Assembly: GCA_024234575.1 (NCBI GenBank)
Contig: JACKOB010000002.1
Span: forward strand, 744,001-808,000
DNA length: 64,000 nucleotides
Reading direction: 5' to 3'
DNA from: Hahellaceae bacterium
GTDB taxonomy: Bacteria; Pseudomonadota; Gammaproteobacteria; Pseudomonadales; Oleiphilaceae
Shown here: one piece after another, positions 17,384 through 27,837 of the stretch
Layout of the letters: each line of letters opens with the position of its first letter
Numbering within the stretch: position 1 is the first letter of the stretch
Made by a program: the position numbers and the translations under genes
Notes under the pieces: generated by a model
Told to the model about the DNA's origin: nothing
What the model saw: the letters and a program-made list of their open reading frames with translations, nothing else
Databases searched by the model: none

Positions 17384-18061
17384 TTATCTGTTCTGGCACA
17401 AGTGCGCGGCCTGCCGTGCTAGCTGCTCGATTTGCGCCCAATTTTTCTCGCGAACCAAATCGTCTGTTGTCAGCCATGTGCCACCAACAGCCATCACGTT
17501 TGTTGTCGCTAGATAGTTCTGCAAATTTTCCGGGCGCACGCCTCCTGTTGGACAAAAACGGATATCAGGTAACGGCCCGGCAAAAGCCTGCAGTGCCTTT
17601 ACGCCACCGGATACTTCTGCCGGAAAGAACTTAAACCGACGTATACCTTTCTCATAGCCCATAAGTATCTCTGACAAGCTTGAGACACCCGGAAGAAAAG
17701 GTGTATTAGACGCTATCAATGCCTGCAACAAGGCTTCGGTTGAGCCGGGTGTTACGATAAATTCGGCACCAGCCTGCAGTACCTGTTCAACCTGAGCTGC
17801 AGCCACTACAGTGCCTACACCTACCACAGCCTCAGGAATTGCCTGTTTTATCGCAGCAATGGCCTCGAGGCCATATTTCGTTCGTAACGTTATTTCCAGC
17901 ATATTTAAGCCGCCATTTACCAGCGCCCGCGCCATTGGCACCGCATCTTCCAGGCGGTTAATCGTGATCACCGGTATAACTGGCGATTGCTGTACCCACC
18001 TATCCAGCGATGTTGTATCCAGCAAGGCTGGAGCAGCCAGATTCGTTTCGCTCGTTCTCAT
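17384..18061 (-). CDS. eda: KDPG/KHG aldolase
   Basis: A 225-residue class I aldolase that splits 2-keto-3-deoxy-6-phosphogluconate to pyruvate and glyceraldehyde-3-phosphate, the last step of the Entner-Doudoroff pathway. Visible are the Glu-bearing strand (NMLEITLRT), the phosphate-binding segments and the Schiff-base Lys in RRFKFFPAE, then PTGGVRPENL. It is the third gene after zwf and pgl with a 25-base gap, so a single operon is likely under HexR. The edd gene is not in the window. Confidence 0.93.
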   Translation of the reverse strand: MRTSETNLAAPALLDTTSLDRWVQQSPVIPVITINRLEDAVPMARALVNGGLNMLEITLRTKYGLEAIAAIKQAIPEAVVGVGTVVAAAQVEQVLQAGAEFIVTPGSTEALLQALIASNTPFLPGVSSLSEILMGYEKGIRRFKFFPAEVSGGVKALQAFAGPLPDIRFCPTGGVRPENLQNYLATTNVMAVGGTWLTTDDLVREKNWAQIEQLARQAAHLCQNR

Positions 18062-18086
18062 ATTGATGTCTCCCCGCCGTATTCGG

Positions 18087-18851
18087 CTACTTGCTCCAGT
18101 AAATCGACATGGGCCGCTTTAGAAAAGCCCGAATAGGCATGACTAACTCGTCCGTTGACGACAAGGCCCGTGTCAGCGTTGCAAGCTTCTCGGCACCGCT
18201 GATATGCAGAATAATTTTACGGCAGGCTGCCAGAACCGGATAAGTCAGGGTGATACGAGAATGCGGTGCCTGCTGCGGTTGCATGTGCAAGCAGGCATCT
18301 TCGCACTCGGGCTGTAAAGCATGGGCTAACAGCGGTGAATCGGGAAATAGCGAAGCGGTATGGCCATCGTTACCCATACCCAGTATCAGCACATCCAGAG
18401 GCCGATGCATTCTGTTTATTTCTTCTGCGGCAATCGCGGCCACCTGTGCCACAGACTCCCCTTGCCGATATAAGGGAACAAAGCGCGCAGCAATAGCGTT
18501 ATTTATCAGCAGATGTTGCCGCACAAGACGCTCATTACTATCAGGGTCTGTTGTTGGGACAAAACGCTCATCCGCCAAGGTAATAGTTACCTTGTCCCAT
18601 AAGAGTGTTTTTTGTGATAACGCCTTAAAAAAAGGCAAAGGCGTGCTGCCGCCAGAGACAATCAGCGTTGCTTGCTCATGATCAATAACACCAGATTGCA
18701 AAGCTTCGGTCACCACTGTCGACAACTCGGTAGCAAGCGGCTCTGGCCCTGCAAATTCATGCCAATCTATCCACGCGGGCAGGTTTGCCGGTCGATGCGC
18801 ATTTGCCTCTGCATGGCTCGCTGCGTTGCTTTGTTGTTTTGTTATCGCCAT
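18087..18851 (-). CDS. pgl: 6-phosphogluconolactonase
   Basis: A DevB-type lactonase of about 254 residues that hydrolyses 6-phosphogluconolactone to 6-phosphogluconate. Motifs seen are the SGGSTPLPFFKAL phosphate loop, TLADERFVPTTDPDSNE, and the LGMGNDGHTASLFP signature with the catalytic His. The ATG at 18851 is preceded by GGAGGG at a six-base gap, which favours it over the TTG at 18857. It lies 26 bases downstream of zwf, so the two are co-transcribed. Confidence 0.93.
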   Translation of the reverse strand: MAITKQQSNAASHAEANAHRPANLPAWIDWHEFAGPEPLATELSTVVTEALQSGVIDHEQATLIVSGGSTPLPFFKALSQKTLLWDKVTITLADERFVPTTDPDSNERLVRQHLLINNAIAARFVPLYRQGESVAQVAAIAAEEINRMHRPLDVLILGMGNDGHTASLFPDSPLLAHALQPECEDACLHMQPQQAPHSRITLTYPVLAACRKIILHISGAEKLATLTRALSSTDELVMPIRAFLKRPMSIYWSK

Positions 18852-18877
18852 GAACAACCCTCCGTAAAATTCAGCCT

Positions 18878-20356
18878 TTACACATCTTCATGCCAGTATC
18901 TGCCGTCTCGGGCGATCAGAGTAATAGCCGACGCCGGCCCCCATGATCCCGCTGGATACTTTTTCGGCATAATTCCACTTGCTTCCCAGCCATCAATAAG
19001 CTTATCGACCCAGCGCCAGGCGTACTCCACTTCATCCCGACGAACAAACAAATACTGATTCCCTTTGATGACTTCCCACAATAAACGCTCGTAGGCATCG
19101 CTCACCCTTGAGGCTTTGTAGGTTTCAGAGAAGTTCAGGCTCAGGGGCCCCTGCCGTAAACGCATGCCTTTATCTAACCCCTGATCTTTTGTCAGTACTT
19201 GCAAGGAAATACCTTCATCAGGCTGCAGTCTTATGATCAGTTTATTATGGGCGATGTGTTTCTGGTCTTGGTCAAACAGGTAATGAGCTGCCGGCTTAAA
19301 ATGAATCACAATCTGCGAAAGCTTTTCGGGCAGGCGCTTGCCTGTGCGCATATAAAAAGGCACACCTGCCCAGCGCCAGTTGGCGATTTCAGCTTTAAAG
19401 GCAACGAATGTTTCCGTCGAGCTATCTTGGTTAGCACCTTCTTCTTCAAGGTAACCGGGAACTACCTGACCATCACAGATACCTTTTGCGTAACGTCCGC
19501 GTACCAGGTACATCGCCATTTGTTCTGCAGACAGTGGCTTCAGCGCTTTCAGAACCTTCACCTTTTCATCACGAATGCTGTCTGCGGACAAATCACTTGG
19601 AGGGTCCATGGCGATCAGACATAACAGCTGAATCAAATGGTTTTGCACCATGTCCCGCAACTGTCCGGCTTTATCAAAATAGCCCCAACGGCCTTCTATG
19701 CCTACCGCTTCTGCGACGGTAATCTCGACATGAGATATATGATTGTGATTCCACTGACTCTCGAACAGCGAGTTAGCAAAGCGCAGAGCAATCAGATTTT
19801 GCACCGTTTCTTTACCGAGGTAATGATCGATGCGGTAGATCTGTGACTCTGTAAAATGTTTTGCCAGTTGATCGTTAATCAACGTACTTGATTGGTGATC
19901 ATGGCCAATAGGTTTTTCGACCACAACACGCGTTCGCTTCGAGATCGCACCCAGCGTATGCAAATGGGTACTGATAGGCGCATACAGACTCGCCGGTGTT
20001 GCGTAATAAAGAATAAGGCTCTCATGGGGTGACGCGGCCAGCCACTTGGTAATGCCTTCGTATCCCTCTGCATGGTTAAAATCAAGGGACAGATAAGTTA
20101 AACGCTGTAAAAAAGATGCAATAACCTCTGCCTGATGATCCGCTTTCGACAGAAACCGCTTAAGACTAGCTGCGCACTTTTCTTGAAATTGCTCTGTGCT
20201 GCCAGCCTCCCGAGACAGCCCCAATATCTGACAACCTTCTTTTAAAAGCCCGGCTTTGTGCAACTGATAGAGTGCTGGCATCAACTTACGTTGTGCTAAA
20301 TCACCTAAGGCACCAAACAACACTACCACTGTTTTTTGAAAATTATCGTCAGACAT
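18878..20356 (-). CDS. zwf: Glucose-6-phosphate 1-dehydrogenase
   Basis: A 492-residue enzyme oxidising glucose-6-phosphate to the lactone with NADP or NAD. The N-terminal nucleotide fold shows [17 protein letters not shown] and the active site shows [13 protein letters not shown]. Gly replaces the more usual Gly-Ala-Ser-Gly-Asp-Leu spacing only slightly (GALGDL). I prefer the ATG at 20356 (MSDDNF); an in-frame ATG at 20365 adds three residues. First gene of zwf-pgl-eda, divergent from hexR, with HexR-like operators in between. Confidence 0.95.
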   Translation of the reverse strand: MSDDNFQKTVVVLFGALGDLAQRKLMPALYQLHKAGLLKEGCQILGLSREAGSTEQFQEKCAASLKRFLSKADHQAEVIASFLQRLTYLSLDFNHAEGYEGITKWLAASPHESLILYYATPASLYAPISTHLHTLGAISKRTRVVVEKPIGHDHQSSTLINDQLAKHFTESQIYRIDHYLGKETVQNLIALRFANSLFESQWNHNHISHVEITVAEAVGIEGRWGYFDKAGQLRDMVQNHLIQLLCLIAMDPPSDLSADSIRDEKVKVLKALKPLSAEQMAMYLVRGRYAKGICDGQVVPGYLEEEGANQDSSTETFVAFKAEIANWRWAGVPFYMRTGKRLPEKLSQIVIHFKPAAHYLFDQDQKHIAHNKLIIRLQPDEGISLQVLTKDQGLDKGMRLRQGPLSLNFSETYKASRVSDAYERLLWEVIKGNQYLFVRRDEVEYAWRWVDKLIDGWEASGIMPKKYPAGSWGPASAITLIARDGRYWHEDV

Positions 20357-20390
20357 AAAAACCATCTTTGTTGTTGGGATTTGTTATAAA

Positions 20391-20405
20391 TGTAGTAAAA
20401 TTACG
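20391..20405 (+). promoter_or_regulatory. HexR-like operator 1
   Basis: TGTAGTAAAATTACG differs at only about two positions from the gammaproteobacterial HexR palindrome TGTAATTAAATTACA. It lies 35 bases upstream of the zwf start, where a repressor would block zwf transcription. Confidence 0.65.
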
Positions 20406-20454
20406 ATATTGTTGCTCACTTTAGGTGAAAAAATACCGTATAACAAGGTATAAA

Positions 20455-20470
20455 TGTATTTATTACTACG
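20455..20470 (-). promoter_or_regulatory. HexR-like operator 2
   Basis: On the minus strand the bases read CGTAGTAATAAATACA. The core GTAGTAA is shared with operators 1 and 3. It is weaker than operator 1 and sits mid-way between zwf and hexR. Confidence 0.45.
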
Positions 20471-20525
20471 TAAATTAGGCTATTCATAGCTTATTACAGG
20501 ACTAACTCCTAAATACACATAAAAA

Positions 20526-20541
20526 TGTAGTAATTTTTACA
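20526..20541 (+). promoter_or_regulatory. HexR-like operator 3
   Basis: TGTAGTAATTTTTACA is an imperfect inverted repeat with the same TGTAGTAA half as operator 1. It lies 41 bases before the GTG start of hexR and could mediate autoregulation. Confidence 0.5.
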
Positions 20542-20582
20542 ACATATACCACTGCACAAATCACACAGCGGCGGAATAAAAC

Positions 20583-21437
20583 GTGACCAATCTTTTACAG
20601 GACATTCAGGAAAAGCTCGACGAGCTGAATAAATCAGAACGGAAAGTCGCAGACGTTATTCTCAAAGACCCCGAAGGCGCCACTCGCGCCAGTATTGCCT
20701 CCTTGGCTCGCAGCGCGCAAGTGAGTGAACCAACCGTCAACCGCTTCTGCAATCGATTTAGCAGCAACGGCTACCCGGATTTTAAAATCCAGCTTGCATT
20801 AAGTTTTGCCAAAGGCACGCCATATGTTAGCCAGAATGTTGACCCTGAAGACACTACCGCCGAGTTTTCCGAAAAGATCTTTCTGGGCACTATCGCCGCC
20901 CTCGAAGAAGCCCGCAAGAAGCTGGACACCAGCACCCTGCAAAAAGCGATAGATCTGCTCAGCCAGGCGAAGCAAATTTCGTTTTTTGGTCTTGGCGGCT
21001 CAGCCCCGGTGGCGCTGGATGCCCAACATAAGTTCTTCCGCTTTAATATTCCTGTTACGGCCTATGATGACATTCTGATGCAGCGCATGGTGGCGGCAGG
21101 TTCACATACCGGCGATGTATTTGTGATCATTTCCTACACGGGTCGCACCCGCGAGCTGGTTGAAATAGCTAAAATCGCCAAAGACGCAGGGGCAACAGTA
21201 ATCGGCATCACCGCGCCGGAGTCTCCCATGAGCCAGCATTGCTCACTGGCGCTGGAGGTCACCGCACCCGAAAACACAGACGTATTTATGCCAATGACTT
21301 CACGGATCATCCATCTGGCGATCATTGATATTCTTGCCACTGGCGTTACGCTAAAGCGCGGCACTGATTTCCATCATCATCTGAAGAAGATAAAAGACAG
21401 CCTGGTGAGTAGTCGCTTTCCCAAACAGGATGTCTGA
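20583..21437 (+). CDS. hexR: HexR, RpiR-family regulator of central carbon metabolism
   Basis: A 284-residue regulator with an N-terminal RpiR helix-turn-helix (residues 1-77, ASIASLARSAQVSEPTVNRFC) and a SIS sugar-phosphate-binding domain (FFGLGGSAPVALDAQHKF, ISYTGRTRELVEIA). HexR represses glycolytic and Entner-Doudoroff genes and is released by 2-keto-3-deoxy-6-phosphogluconate. It starts with GTG at 20583. The divergent position next to zwf-pgl-eda and the three operator-like sequences between them fit its known regulon. Confidence 0.93.
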   Translation: MTNLLQDIQEKLDELNKSERKVADVILKDPEGATRASIASLARSAQVSEPTVNRFCNRFSSNGYPDFKIQLALSFAKGTPYVSQNVDPEDTTAEFSEKIFLGTIAALEEARKKLDTSTLQKAIDLLSQAKQISFFGLGGSAPVALDAQHKFFRFNIPVTAYDDILMQRMVAAGSHTGDVFVIISYTGRTRELVEIAKIAKDAGATVIGITAPESPMSQHCSLALEVTAPENTDVFMPMTSRIIHLAIIDILATGVTLKRGTDFHHHLKKIKDSLVSSRFPKQDV

Positions 21438-21465
21438 ACTCCCGCTAACCGAGGCCAAGTCGCGA

Positions 21466-23253
21466 CTAATCGAATCGTTGGATTACTTCAATAAACTGGC
21501 TGCCGTATTTCTCCAGCTTACTTTGTCCTACGCCGCTGATATGTAACAACCCCTGCGGCGAAGTTGGTTTTAGCTCCATCATTTCCATCAAGGTAGCGTC
21601 GTGAAAAATAACATAGGGCGGTACCCCATGCTCTTCAGCCAACGCTTTGCGACACTCACGCAGCGCATCCCAGAGGGCACTGCTTGGTTTGGGCGAGCGC
21701 ACACTTTTACGCAGCGCAGGCTTATCGCTGACATCTTTGCGCAACTGTATCGACTCTTCGCCACGCAACAATGGTCGACATTTCGGGGTGAGTTGAATCG
21801 CGCCATAACTGTCTAAATTGGCAATCAGATAGCCTCTGGCAACCAGTTGACGAAATACCGAACGCCACTGATTTGTATCCAGCTCTTTACCAATACCATA
21901 GGTACTGAGCTGCTGGTGCCCAAACTGGCGGATTTTTTCTGTATCTTTGCCCAGCAAAACATCCAGCACATGATTCACACCAAAACGCTGGTCGGTACGA
22001 TAAACACAACTCAGCGCCTTGCGGGCTACTTCGGTGCCATCCCAGGTTTCTACCGGCGTGATACAGGTATCACAATTACCGCAGGCTTCGTCAGAGTCAT
22101 CACCAAAATAATGCAATAACGCATGGCGACGACAGGAAGTAATCTCACATAGCCCCAGCATCGCTTCCAGCTTTTGCCGTTCAACTCTTTTATGTTCCTC
22201 ACCGGCTGAGGATTCTTCCATCATTTGGCGCAACATGATCACATCTTGCAAACCGTAGGTCATCCAGGCGTTAGAAGGTTGTCCATCACGTCCGGCCCTG
22301 CCGGTCTCCTGATAGTAGGCTTCGACACTTTTAGGTAAATCCAAATGAGCAACGAAACGAACGTCAGGTTTATCAATCCCCATACCGAAAGCGATGGTAG
22401 CGACAATTATTATGCCGTCTTCACGGAGAAATCGGCTCTGATGCGTTTCTCTTAACGCGGCCGACAAACCGGCGTGATAGGGCAACGCCTTGAAGCCCTG
22501 CTTACACAACCACTCTGCCGTCGCCTCGGTTTTTTTACGGGACATGCAGTAAACGATACCCGCATCATTGGCGTGCTCGTTAAGAATAAACTTCAACAGC
22601 TGCGCCCGGGCGTTGTCTTTCTGGACGATGCGATACTGGATATTGGGCCGATCAAATCCGGCGACAAACTGCTGTGCCTGTTGCAAGCCCAGGCGTTCGA
22701 TTATTTCCTGTCGCGTACGCTGATCCGCCGTGGCGGTAAGGGCAATACGAGGGACTTCGGGAAACTGTTCTGCCAGAAACGACAACTGCAGGTAGTCGGA
22801 GCGAAAGTCATGCCCCCATTGCGACACGCAATGGGCCTCATCAATCGCAAACAAAGAAATCTGCAACGACTTTAGCAGTTGCCGGGTGCGCTCCTGCATC
22901 AGTCTTTCTGGCGCGATATAAAGCAGATCCAGCTCGTTATTAGCTAACGCCTGCTCAGTTACGTAAACCGCTTCGGCAGATAGTGACGAATTAAGATAGG
23001 CCGCTTTCACACCCAACTGCTTAAGGGCGTCTACCTGATCTTGCATCAGCGCAATTAATGGCGAGATGACCACCCCGGTACCACTTCGGGCTATTGCCGG
23101 TATCTGATAACAAAGAGACTTACCGCCGCCGGTTGGCATTAACACCAACGCGTCATTACCGGCAACAACGGTGCTAATCACTTCATCCTGAGGTGAACGA
23201 AATTGATCATAGCCAAAGATTTTTTGTAAAATGTTAAGCGGTTCTTGATTCAT
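21466..23253 (-). CDS. recQ: ATP-dependent DNA helicase RecQ
   Basis: A 595-residue 3'-5' helicase of RecF-pathway recombination. Domains in order are SF2 helicase ([13 protein letters not shown], Walker [17 protein letters not shown], and [12 protein letters not shown] motif VI), the Zn/RQC region with Cys residues ([22 protein letters not shown]), a winged helix, and an HRDC domain at the C-terminus ([19 protein letters not shown]). Length is close to that of the E. coli enzyme (609). Single gene, convergent with hexR. Confidence 0.95.
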   Translation of the reverse strand: MNQEPLNILQKIFGYDQFRSPQDEVISTVVAGNDALVLMPTGGGKSLCYQIPAIARSGTGVVISPLIALMQDQVDALKQLGVKAAYLNSSLSAEAVYVTEQALANNELDLLYIAPERLMQERTRQLLKSLQISLFAIDEAHCVSQWGHDFRSDYLQLSFLAEQFPEVPRIALTATADQRTRQEIIERLGLQQAQQFVAGFDRPNIQYRIVQKDNARAQLLKFILNEHANDAGIVYCMSRKKTEATAEWLCKQGFKALPYHAGLSAALRETHQSRFLREDGIIIVATIAFGMGIDKPDVRFVAHLDLPKSVEAYYQETGRAGRDGQPSNAWMTYGLQDVIMLRQMMEESSAGEEHKRVERQKLEAMLGLCEITSCRRHALLHYFGDDSDEACGNCDTCITPVETWDGTEVARKALSCVYRTDQRFGVNHVLDVLLGKDTEKIRQFGHQQLSTYGIGKELDTNQWRSVFRQLVARGYLIANLDSYGAIQLTPKCRPLLRGEESIQLRKDVSDKPALRKSVRSPKPSSALWDALRECRKALAEEHGVPPYVIFHDATLMEMMELKPTSPQGLLHISGVGQSKLEKYGSQFIEVIQRFD

Positions 23254-23538
23254 GGTCGCAGTATAAGCGCAATTGATTGCGAATGTTCAGTGAAATTGAA
23301 ACTAAAACCCTGTACGATTACCGAACAAAGTTAACTAGCATCGCTCTAGGTTATTTTGCTAATCTATGCACTCGGTCGGTCGACGCTGTTAGACACTTCA
23401 ATCAAAACAGACATTCAGTCAAAACGCTAGCGCGAATTGGCAAGCCTACAGCTTACCAACTTTACCGGGCAGACACAGCGATCGCGAACAGACAATATAC
23501 TATCTCCACATCAACAAAGGTAAAGAAAACAAAAGGCT

Positions 23539-23991
23539 ATGACAGTACTTTTACATCCAAATAAAACCAACCCAGAGAGATACCGGGTTTGGGACCGAGA
23601 GACCAACACTCAAAAGTACTTTCCGCTGACAAAGGAAGGTAAACGTCAGGCTAATGAATTCGAAGCCAAAGTCGCATCTATCAAAAAAGCGCGGGCATTA
23701 AGCCGTGACCTGGCGATTAACCGTCTTTTCGCACCTGACGGTAGCGTTAGAGGCCTGAAAAGGGTCTATCGTAAGCGGCGAGACAGACCATCTTACGAAT
23801 GCCTGGCTCTTTATGCCTGTCACCGGCAAACAGAGCTGACCATCGGCAAGCAAGGCTTTGAAGTCACTTACAAGAAAGCAATCGCGTGGCTGCTGGAAAA
23901 ATACGGGCTGGAAGAAACTTACGAAATACGCCAAATGTTTAAAGCAGCAAAGCGTAAGTACTGGCACACGGTCATTCCCGAAAAAATGTAA
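23539..23991 (+). CDS. Hypothetical protein
   Basis: I do not recognise the 150-residue product. It is basic (rich in Lys and Arg) with an N-terminal beta-like segment (YRVWDRETNTQKYFPLTKEG) that recalls the small arm-type DNA-binding domains of integrases, and a helical C-terminus. This likeness is weak. An AAAGG sequence precedes the ATG. The 285 bases between recQ and this gene hold no convincing coding region. Confidence 0.55.
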   Translation: MTVLLHPNKTNPERYRVWDRETNTQKYFPLTKEGKRQANEFEAKVASIKKARALSRDLAINRLFAPDGSVRGLKRVYRKRRDRPSYECLALYACHRQTELTIGKQGFEVTYKKAIAWLLEKYGLEETYEIRQMFKAAKRKYWHTVIPEKM

Positions 23992-24003
23992 GTGTGCGGG
24001 TAG

Positions 24004-24372
24004 TTAAAAATCGAGGTAATTGGCGATCTCGTAGAGATCAGGACGACCCTCTTCGTTGCCAAAGTAGCAGACGTCTTCGTGCTCACCTGTTTTCGGGTCA
24101 ATCATGCCGATGACAAAATCTCGCTTATACTGCTTGGCAATACCATATAAAAAGGCGAGAGGGTCTTTAAGCTCTGTTTTGGATTTAACCGTCAGATGAA
24201 TACCCAGATCCCAGTCAGGCAGCGCGTAGGGCTTGGCTGCATTTGCTTCAGCCCGATGATTCACCAGCGTTATCTTGTCATTGGCCTCGCCAATCCATTC
24301 AGCCAAAGCTGTCGCCACCGGCTCGGCGATATCTTCCAGGTCTGATCCATCGATATAAAAGTATAGTTTCAT
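24004..24372 (-). CDS. Hypothetical protein
   Basis: I do not recognise the 122-residue, soluble, acidic product. The start chosen is the ATG at 24372 (MKLYFYIDGSDLEDIAEP); an upstream in-frame start at 24393 adds seven residues. Alternating strands and helices (DLGIHLTVKS, RDFVIGMIDPKTGEHEDVCYF) suggest a small alpha/beta fold. It is convergent with the preceding gene at 12 bases. Confidence 0.6.
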   Translation of the reverse strand: MKLYFYIDGSDLEDIAEPVATALAEWIGEANDKITLVNHRAEANAAKPYALPDWDLGIHLTVKSKTELKDPLAFLYGIAKQYKRDFVIGMIDPKTGEHEDVCYFGNEEGRPDLYEIANYLDF

Positions 24373-24650
24373 GCTCGCTCGTCTTATCTGCATTTCTCAT
24401 TAACAGGCAGTCGACACTTTATGCTGGATGCTCATTAAATGCCAGACGGATTTACACCGCCTTTGCTGAACTATTCAACGTAAAACCAGCAAGACATAGC
24501 GCTTCAACTTGGCGAAAAGCTTCTAAAACACCAGAGCTCAAGAAAATTAATCGATTTTATCGATCATTTTAACGGTTTAATTACTGACAATGTACAATTT
24601 TTCTATCTATCATCAAGTGATTGAAGTCTGCAGCTATCCCGGAGGGGCAC

Positions 24651-25637
24651 ATGGGTATCTTGATTAAGGGGCAATGGGTCGACCAATGGTATCAGGCGAC
24701 GGCCGATGGCGAGTTTGTTCGGGAGACGGCCAAACTACGTCATTGGATAACGCCAGATGGATCAGCAGGGCCAACCGGTAGCAGTGGCTTTACCGCCGAA
24801 AGTGGTCGCTACCACCTTTACGTGTCTTTGGCCTGCCCTTGGGCACACCGCACGCTCATCTTTCGGCAACTCAAGCAATTGCAAAACCATATCACGGTTT
24901 CGGTAGTGGCAACGGATATGCTTGCGGACGGCTGGACTTTCGATAAAGCAAACGGCAGCACGGGTGACCATCTTTACGATAAAACTTTTCTTTATCAGTT
25001 ATATACGCACAATATTGCCGACTACAGCGGGCGCGTCACCGTACCGGTGTTATGGGATAAAAAGCAGCAGTGTATTGTGAACAATGAATCGGCAGAAATT
25101 ATTCGTATGTTCAATCATGCATTTAACGCCATAACGGGCAATAAGGATGATTACTACCCAGAGCGTTTACGAGCGAGCATCGATGATATCAATGAGACGA
25201 TTTACGAGAATATTAACAACGGTGTGTATCGAGCCGGGTTCGCCAGCACACAGGCAGCCTATGATCAGGCTTATCACAAACTATTTACGACGCTGGACTC
25301 GTTAGAATCCCTGCTGGCCAGACGGCGTTATCTACTTGGGGGGCAAATTACCGAAGCCGACTGGCGTCTGTTTACAACGCTAATTCGCTTCGACAGCGTT
25401 TATCATGGCCACTTCAAATGTAACCGGCAAAGACTGGAAGATTTTCCTCATCTCGCCAACTACCTGCGGGAGCTTTATCAGCTGCCGGGCATTGCAAGCA
25501 CCGTCAACTTTGATCATATCAAAAGGCACTATTACTACAGTCATCAGATGATTAATCCCTCACGAATCATACCGCAAGGGCCAGACATCGACTATCAGCA
25601 ACCTCACAACAGAGGCGCAACGAAGCTTCCAGGCTAG
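24651..25637 (+). CDS. Glutathionyl-hydroquinone reductase (YqjG/ECM4-like Xi-class GST)
   Basis: A 328-residue Xi-class glutathione transferase that reduces glutathionyl-hydroquinones. The thioredoxin-like N-terminal domain carries the active-site motif LACPWAHRT with its catalytic Cys, and the cis-Pro segment VTVPVLWDKK is followed by NNESAEIIRMF. The helical C-terminal domain has the family-typical YENINNGVYRAGFA and EADWRLFTTLIRFD. The start at 24651 is set by GGAGG seven bases upstream, not by the earlier in-frame codon at 24621. Monocistronic. Confidence 0.9.
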   Translation: MGILIKGQWVDQWYQATADGEFVRETAKLRHWITPDGSAGPTGSSGFTAESGRYHLYVSLACPWAHRTLIFRQLKQLQNHITVSVVATDMLADGWTFDKANGSTGDHLYDKTFLYQLYTHNIADYSGRVTVPVLWDKKQQCIVNNESAEIIRMFNHAFNAITGNKDDYYPERLRASIDDINETIYENINNGVYRAGFASTQAAYDQAYHKLFTTLDSLESLLARRRYLLGGQITEADWRLFTTLIRFDSVYHGHFKCNRQRLEDFPHLANYLRELYQLPGIASTVNFDHIKRHYYYSHQMINPSRIIPQGPDIDYQQPHNRGATKLPG

Positions 25638-25641
25638 CCAA

Positions 25642-26364
25642 CTATTGAATACCATTGTCAGCGATTAACTGGGCTATCCAGTCACTGTTTATCTTTAAGA
25701 ATTCGTTAAACTGATTCAGTACGTCTGTTTTTGTAATCGTCGACAAAGAAAAGCTAGCGGCACTGTGTGGCAAAGATGCATCAAAAACCAGCTGGTTAGC
25801 CATCCCCATCTGACCCAGGCTGTTACTCACAACCGCCACATTGGCATAGGCGCCATCAACTCGACCAGCAACAGCTTGTTTAATCAAACTATCCAAATTA
25901 GAGGTTTCTTTCAACGACAGTTCATTCGCTTTTACCGCGTCCATGTAAACCCACGGCGAAAACCCTCTGACCACCCCCAGAGTTTTCAAGTTTGTTTTAC
26001 CCGCTTTGTCCGGCACAACCAACACACCATCGGTAGAGGGTAAAACAGGCGCACTGTACTGTACGTGCTTGCCAGCCTTCGCATCACTCGCCCAATAGGC
26101 GTTATCAGGAAACTTAAAATCAACCGCGCCAGACAGAAAAGATGGTAAGAGTCGCGCAACCGGCAATGCCTCTATGACCAGTGTGTGTCCATTGTCGGCT
26201 GCGAACTTTTGCAGAATCTGCACGGCGACCCCTTCGGTCTGTCCGCCACCGACAGGGGTGTAATAGGGTGAATAGTCTAGATTTTCCATACCAACCTTTA
26301 GTACATCAGCCTGCACCAGCTGAAACCAGCCCAATAATAAAACCCATATAATGACCCTGTGCAT
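25642..26364 (-). CDS. Orphan periplasmic solute-binding protein (SBP_bac_3 type)
   Basis: A 240-residue exported protein. The signal peptide is MHRVIIWVLLLGWFQLVQA, followed by DVLKVGMENLDYSPYYTP and a family-3 two-lobe fold (ALPVARLLPSFLSGAVDF, VVRGFSPWVYMDAV). Family members bind amino acids or related small molecules for ABC uptake. No permease or ATPase gene is adjacent, so it may serve a distant transporter or act as a sensor. The ligand cannot be told from the sequence. Confidence 0.75.
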   Translation of the reverse strand: MHRVIIWVLLLGWFQLVQADVLKVGMENLDYSPYYTPVGGGQTEGVAVQILQKFAADNGHTLVIEALPVARLLPSFLSGAVDFKFPDNAYWASDAKAGKHVQYSAPVLPSTDGVLVVPDKAGKTNLKTLGVVRGFSPWVYMDAVKANELSLKETSNLDSLIKQAVAGRVDGAYANVAVVSNSLGQMGMANQLVFDASLPHSAASFSLSTITKTDVLNQFNEFLKINSDWIAQLIADNGIQ

Positions 26365-26548
26365 ATTCTTGTCCTCTAGAAATTAATTGCTTATTCAATA
26401 GTCTAGTAGATATTTAAATTGGTAACGCAACAATCAGATTATTTTGATTACCAGACACACAACCTATAGCTTTTGATCTACTATTAAAAGCTCAGAAATG
26501 GCTGCAACAATCGTACTGAGTGACACTGGGTGAAAGTTGATAAATAAC

Positions 26549-27805
26549 ATGTACAGCACAGATATTGATGTGGCGATGCCAACCCAAAGACTCCGCCGTT
26601 TACTGGTCGCCTGCACGTTACTTTTCTGTGCCTGCACCAGCTACAGCAGGATTGCCCTTTCTGTGGATCATAACGCCACACTTTACCGGTCAATACAAAA
26701 TATTGAAGAAGCCGAAAAAGCACTTGCAGCCAATGAAGAGATTTACAGTATCATCAACTTACGTTTCTTTGGCACTTATGGCGACATGGACGAATACATT
26801 GAAAAACTAAACAAAGAAGTCTGCCGTAAACATCCGCCAAAAGTTCTGGCAATCTATGATGCACGCACAATGTATCCATATCGCCAGCGCGCCCTGACAA
26901 TTATGACTGAAACAATGCATCGTATTGTGCTTTTAGCACGAGCTGAAAAAAGCCGCTTAAACAAGGCGTGGAGTTACCGTTACTTTCTAAGTAAATTTGC
27001 CCAATTAGACTGCGTTCTGGCAAAAGCTGACGCATTGCTAATGACTAAAGACCCCGTTGACCAGTTGCTGGCTCTCTACCTATTCGAAAGTATTGATGGC
27101 TTTCGTCATGCGGGTGAATCCTTAGCCAGATTGAGGGGGCAAGCGCGTGGAGACACTAAGCAAAGTGAGCATCAGCTGGGCACGATCAAGGCTTATGACA
27201 TCAAAAGTTACGATATATTCGATATAAAACTGGGCATGAGCATCAATGATGCAATAGCTAGTCGGCCACAACTGGTCATGACTGAAGATAACCGTCACAA
27301 CCAGTCTATGTATGCGCTAAAAGCCATTTACGAAAAAAGCGGTCCAAAGGATAACAACATCAAAATGGAGGTTCTCTTTGCCAGTAAAGAATACGGAGCT
27401 GGTGCATTTGATCTCCACTATGAGTTAGACACCAGCGGCCTGTCTAAAAAACAGACGGTCATTATCATTGAAAAACTATTTGAGAAATACGGGCTGCCCA
27501 GTAGCGACCTTACTGTACAAACACAAGAATTTGACAAAACAATGCTACCACAAAGACTCCAACAGGCCGACAAGCTACCCTCGGTATTTTGTTGGGGTGA
27601 ATGTAGCACTATGGCACGGAGTAAATCACTAGCTCCAGGACAACGCTTACTCTTTCGCTACGAACCTTCTTTGCATCGCCTGTCCTTGCGACTCTTTGAC
27701 AACGCTCTTGAACCTATACACAACAAACTTGAACAACAGTGGTTGGAGTTTAGCGAAGACTTAAATAGTGAAGAGTCTTTTAACTCAACGGAGCTGGTAT
27801 TTTAG
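26549..27805 (+). CDS. Hypothetical exported protein
   Basis: I do not recognise the 418-residue product. It starts at the ATG at 26549, with a basic N-region (RLRRL) and hydrophobic stretch (LLVACTLLFCACTSYS); the Cys near residue 31 could be a lipoprotein site, but the lipobox is weak. The body is helical to about residue 210 and then a mixed alpha/beta domain beginning FDIKLGMSINDAI, a pattern seen in small exported modules that open with a strand, then GMS. No neighbours suggest a role. Confidence 0.55.
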   Translation: MYSTDIDVAMPTQRLRRLLVACTLLFCACTSYSRIALSVDHNATLYRSIQNIEEAEKALAANEEIYSIINLRFFGTYGDMDEYIEKLNKEVCRKHPPKVLAIYDARTMYPYRQRALTIMTETMHRIVLLARAEKSRLNKAWSYRYFLSKFAQLDCVLAKADALLMTKDPVDQLLALYLFESIDGFRHAGESLARLRGQARGDTKQSEHQLGTIKAYDIKSYDIFDIKLGMSINDAIASRPQLVMTEDNRHNQSMYALKAIYEKSGPKDNNIKMEVLFASKEYGAGAFDLHYELDTSGLSKKQTVIIIEKLFEKYGLPSSDLTVQTQEFDKTMLPQRLQQADKLPSVFCWGECSTMARSKSLAPGQRLLFRYEPSLHRLSLRLFDNALEPIHNKLEQQWLEFSEDLNSEESFNSTELVF

Positions 27806-27837
27806 AAAAACACGGTTCACAACAGATAATAGAAAGA

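Noticed and set aside
17362..17634. 90-codon plus-strand frame opposite eda
   Set aside because: It is antisense to a clear aldolase gene and lacks any family signal.
23277..23564. 95-codon plus-strand frame after recQ
   Set aside because: No recognisable protein, no good ribosome site, overlaps the start of the better-supported gene at 23539, and unusual composition.
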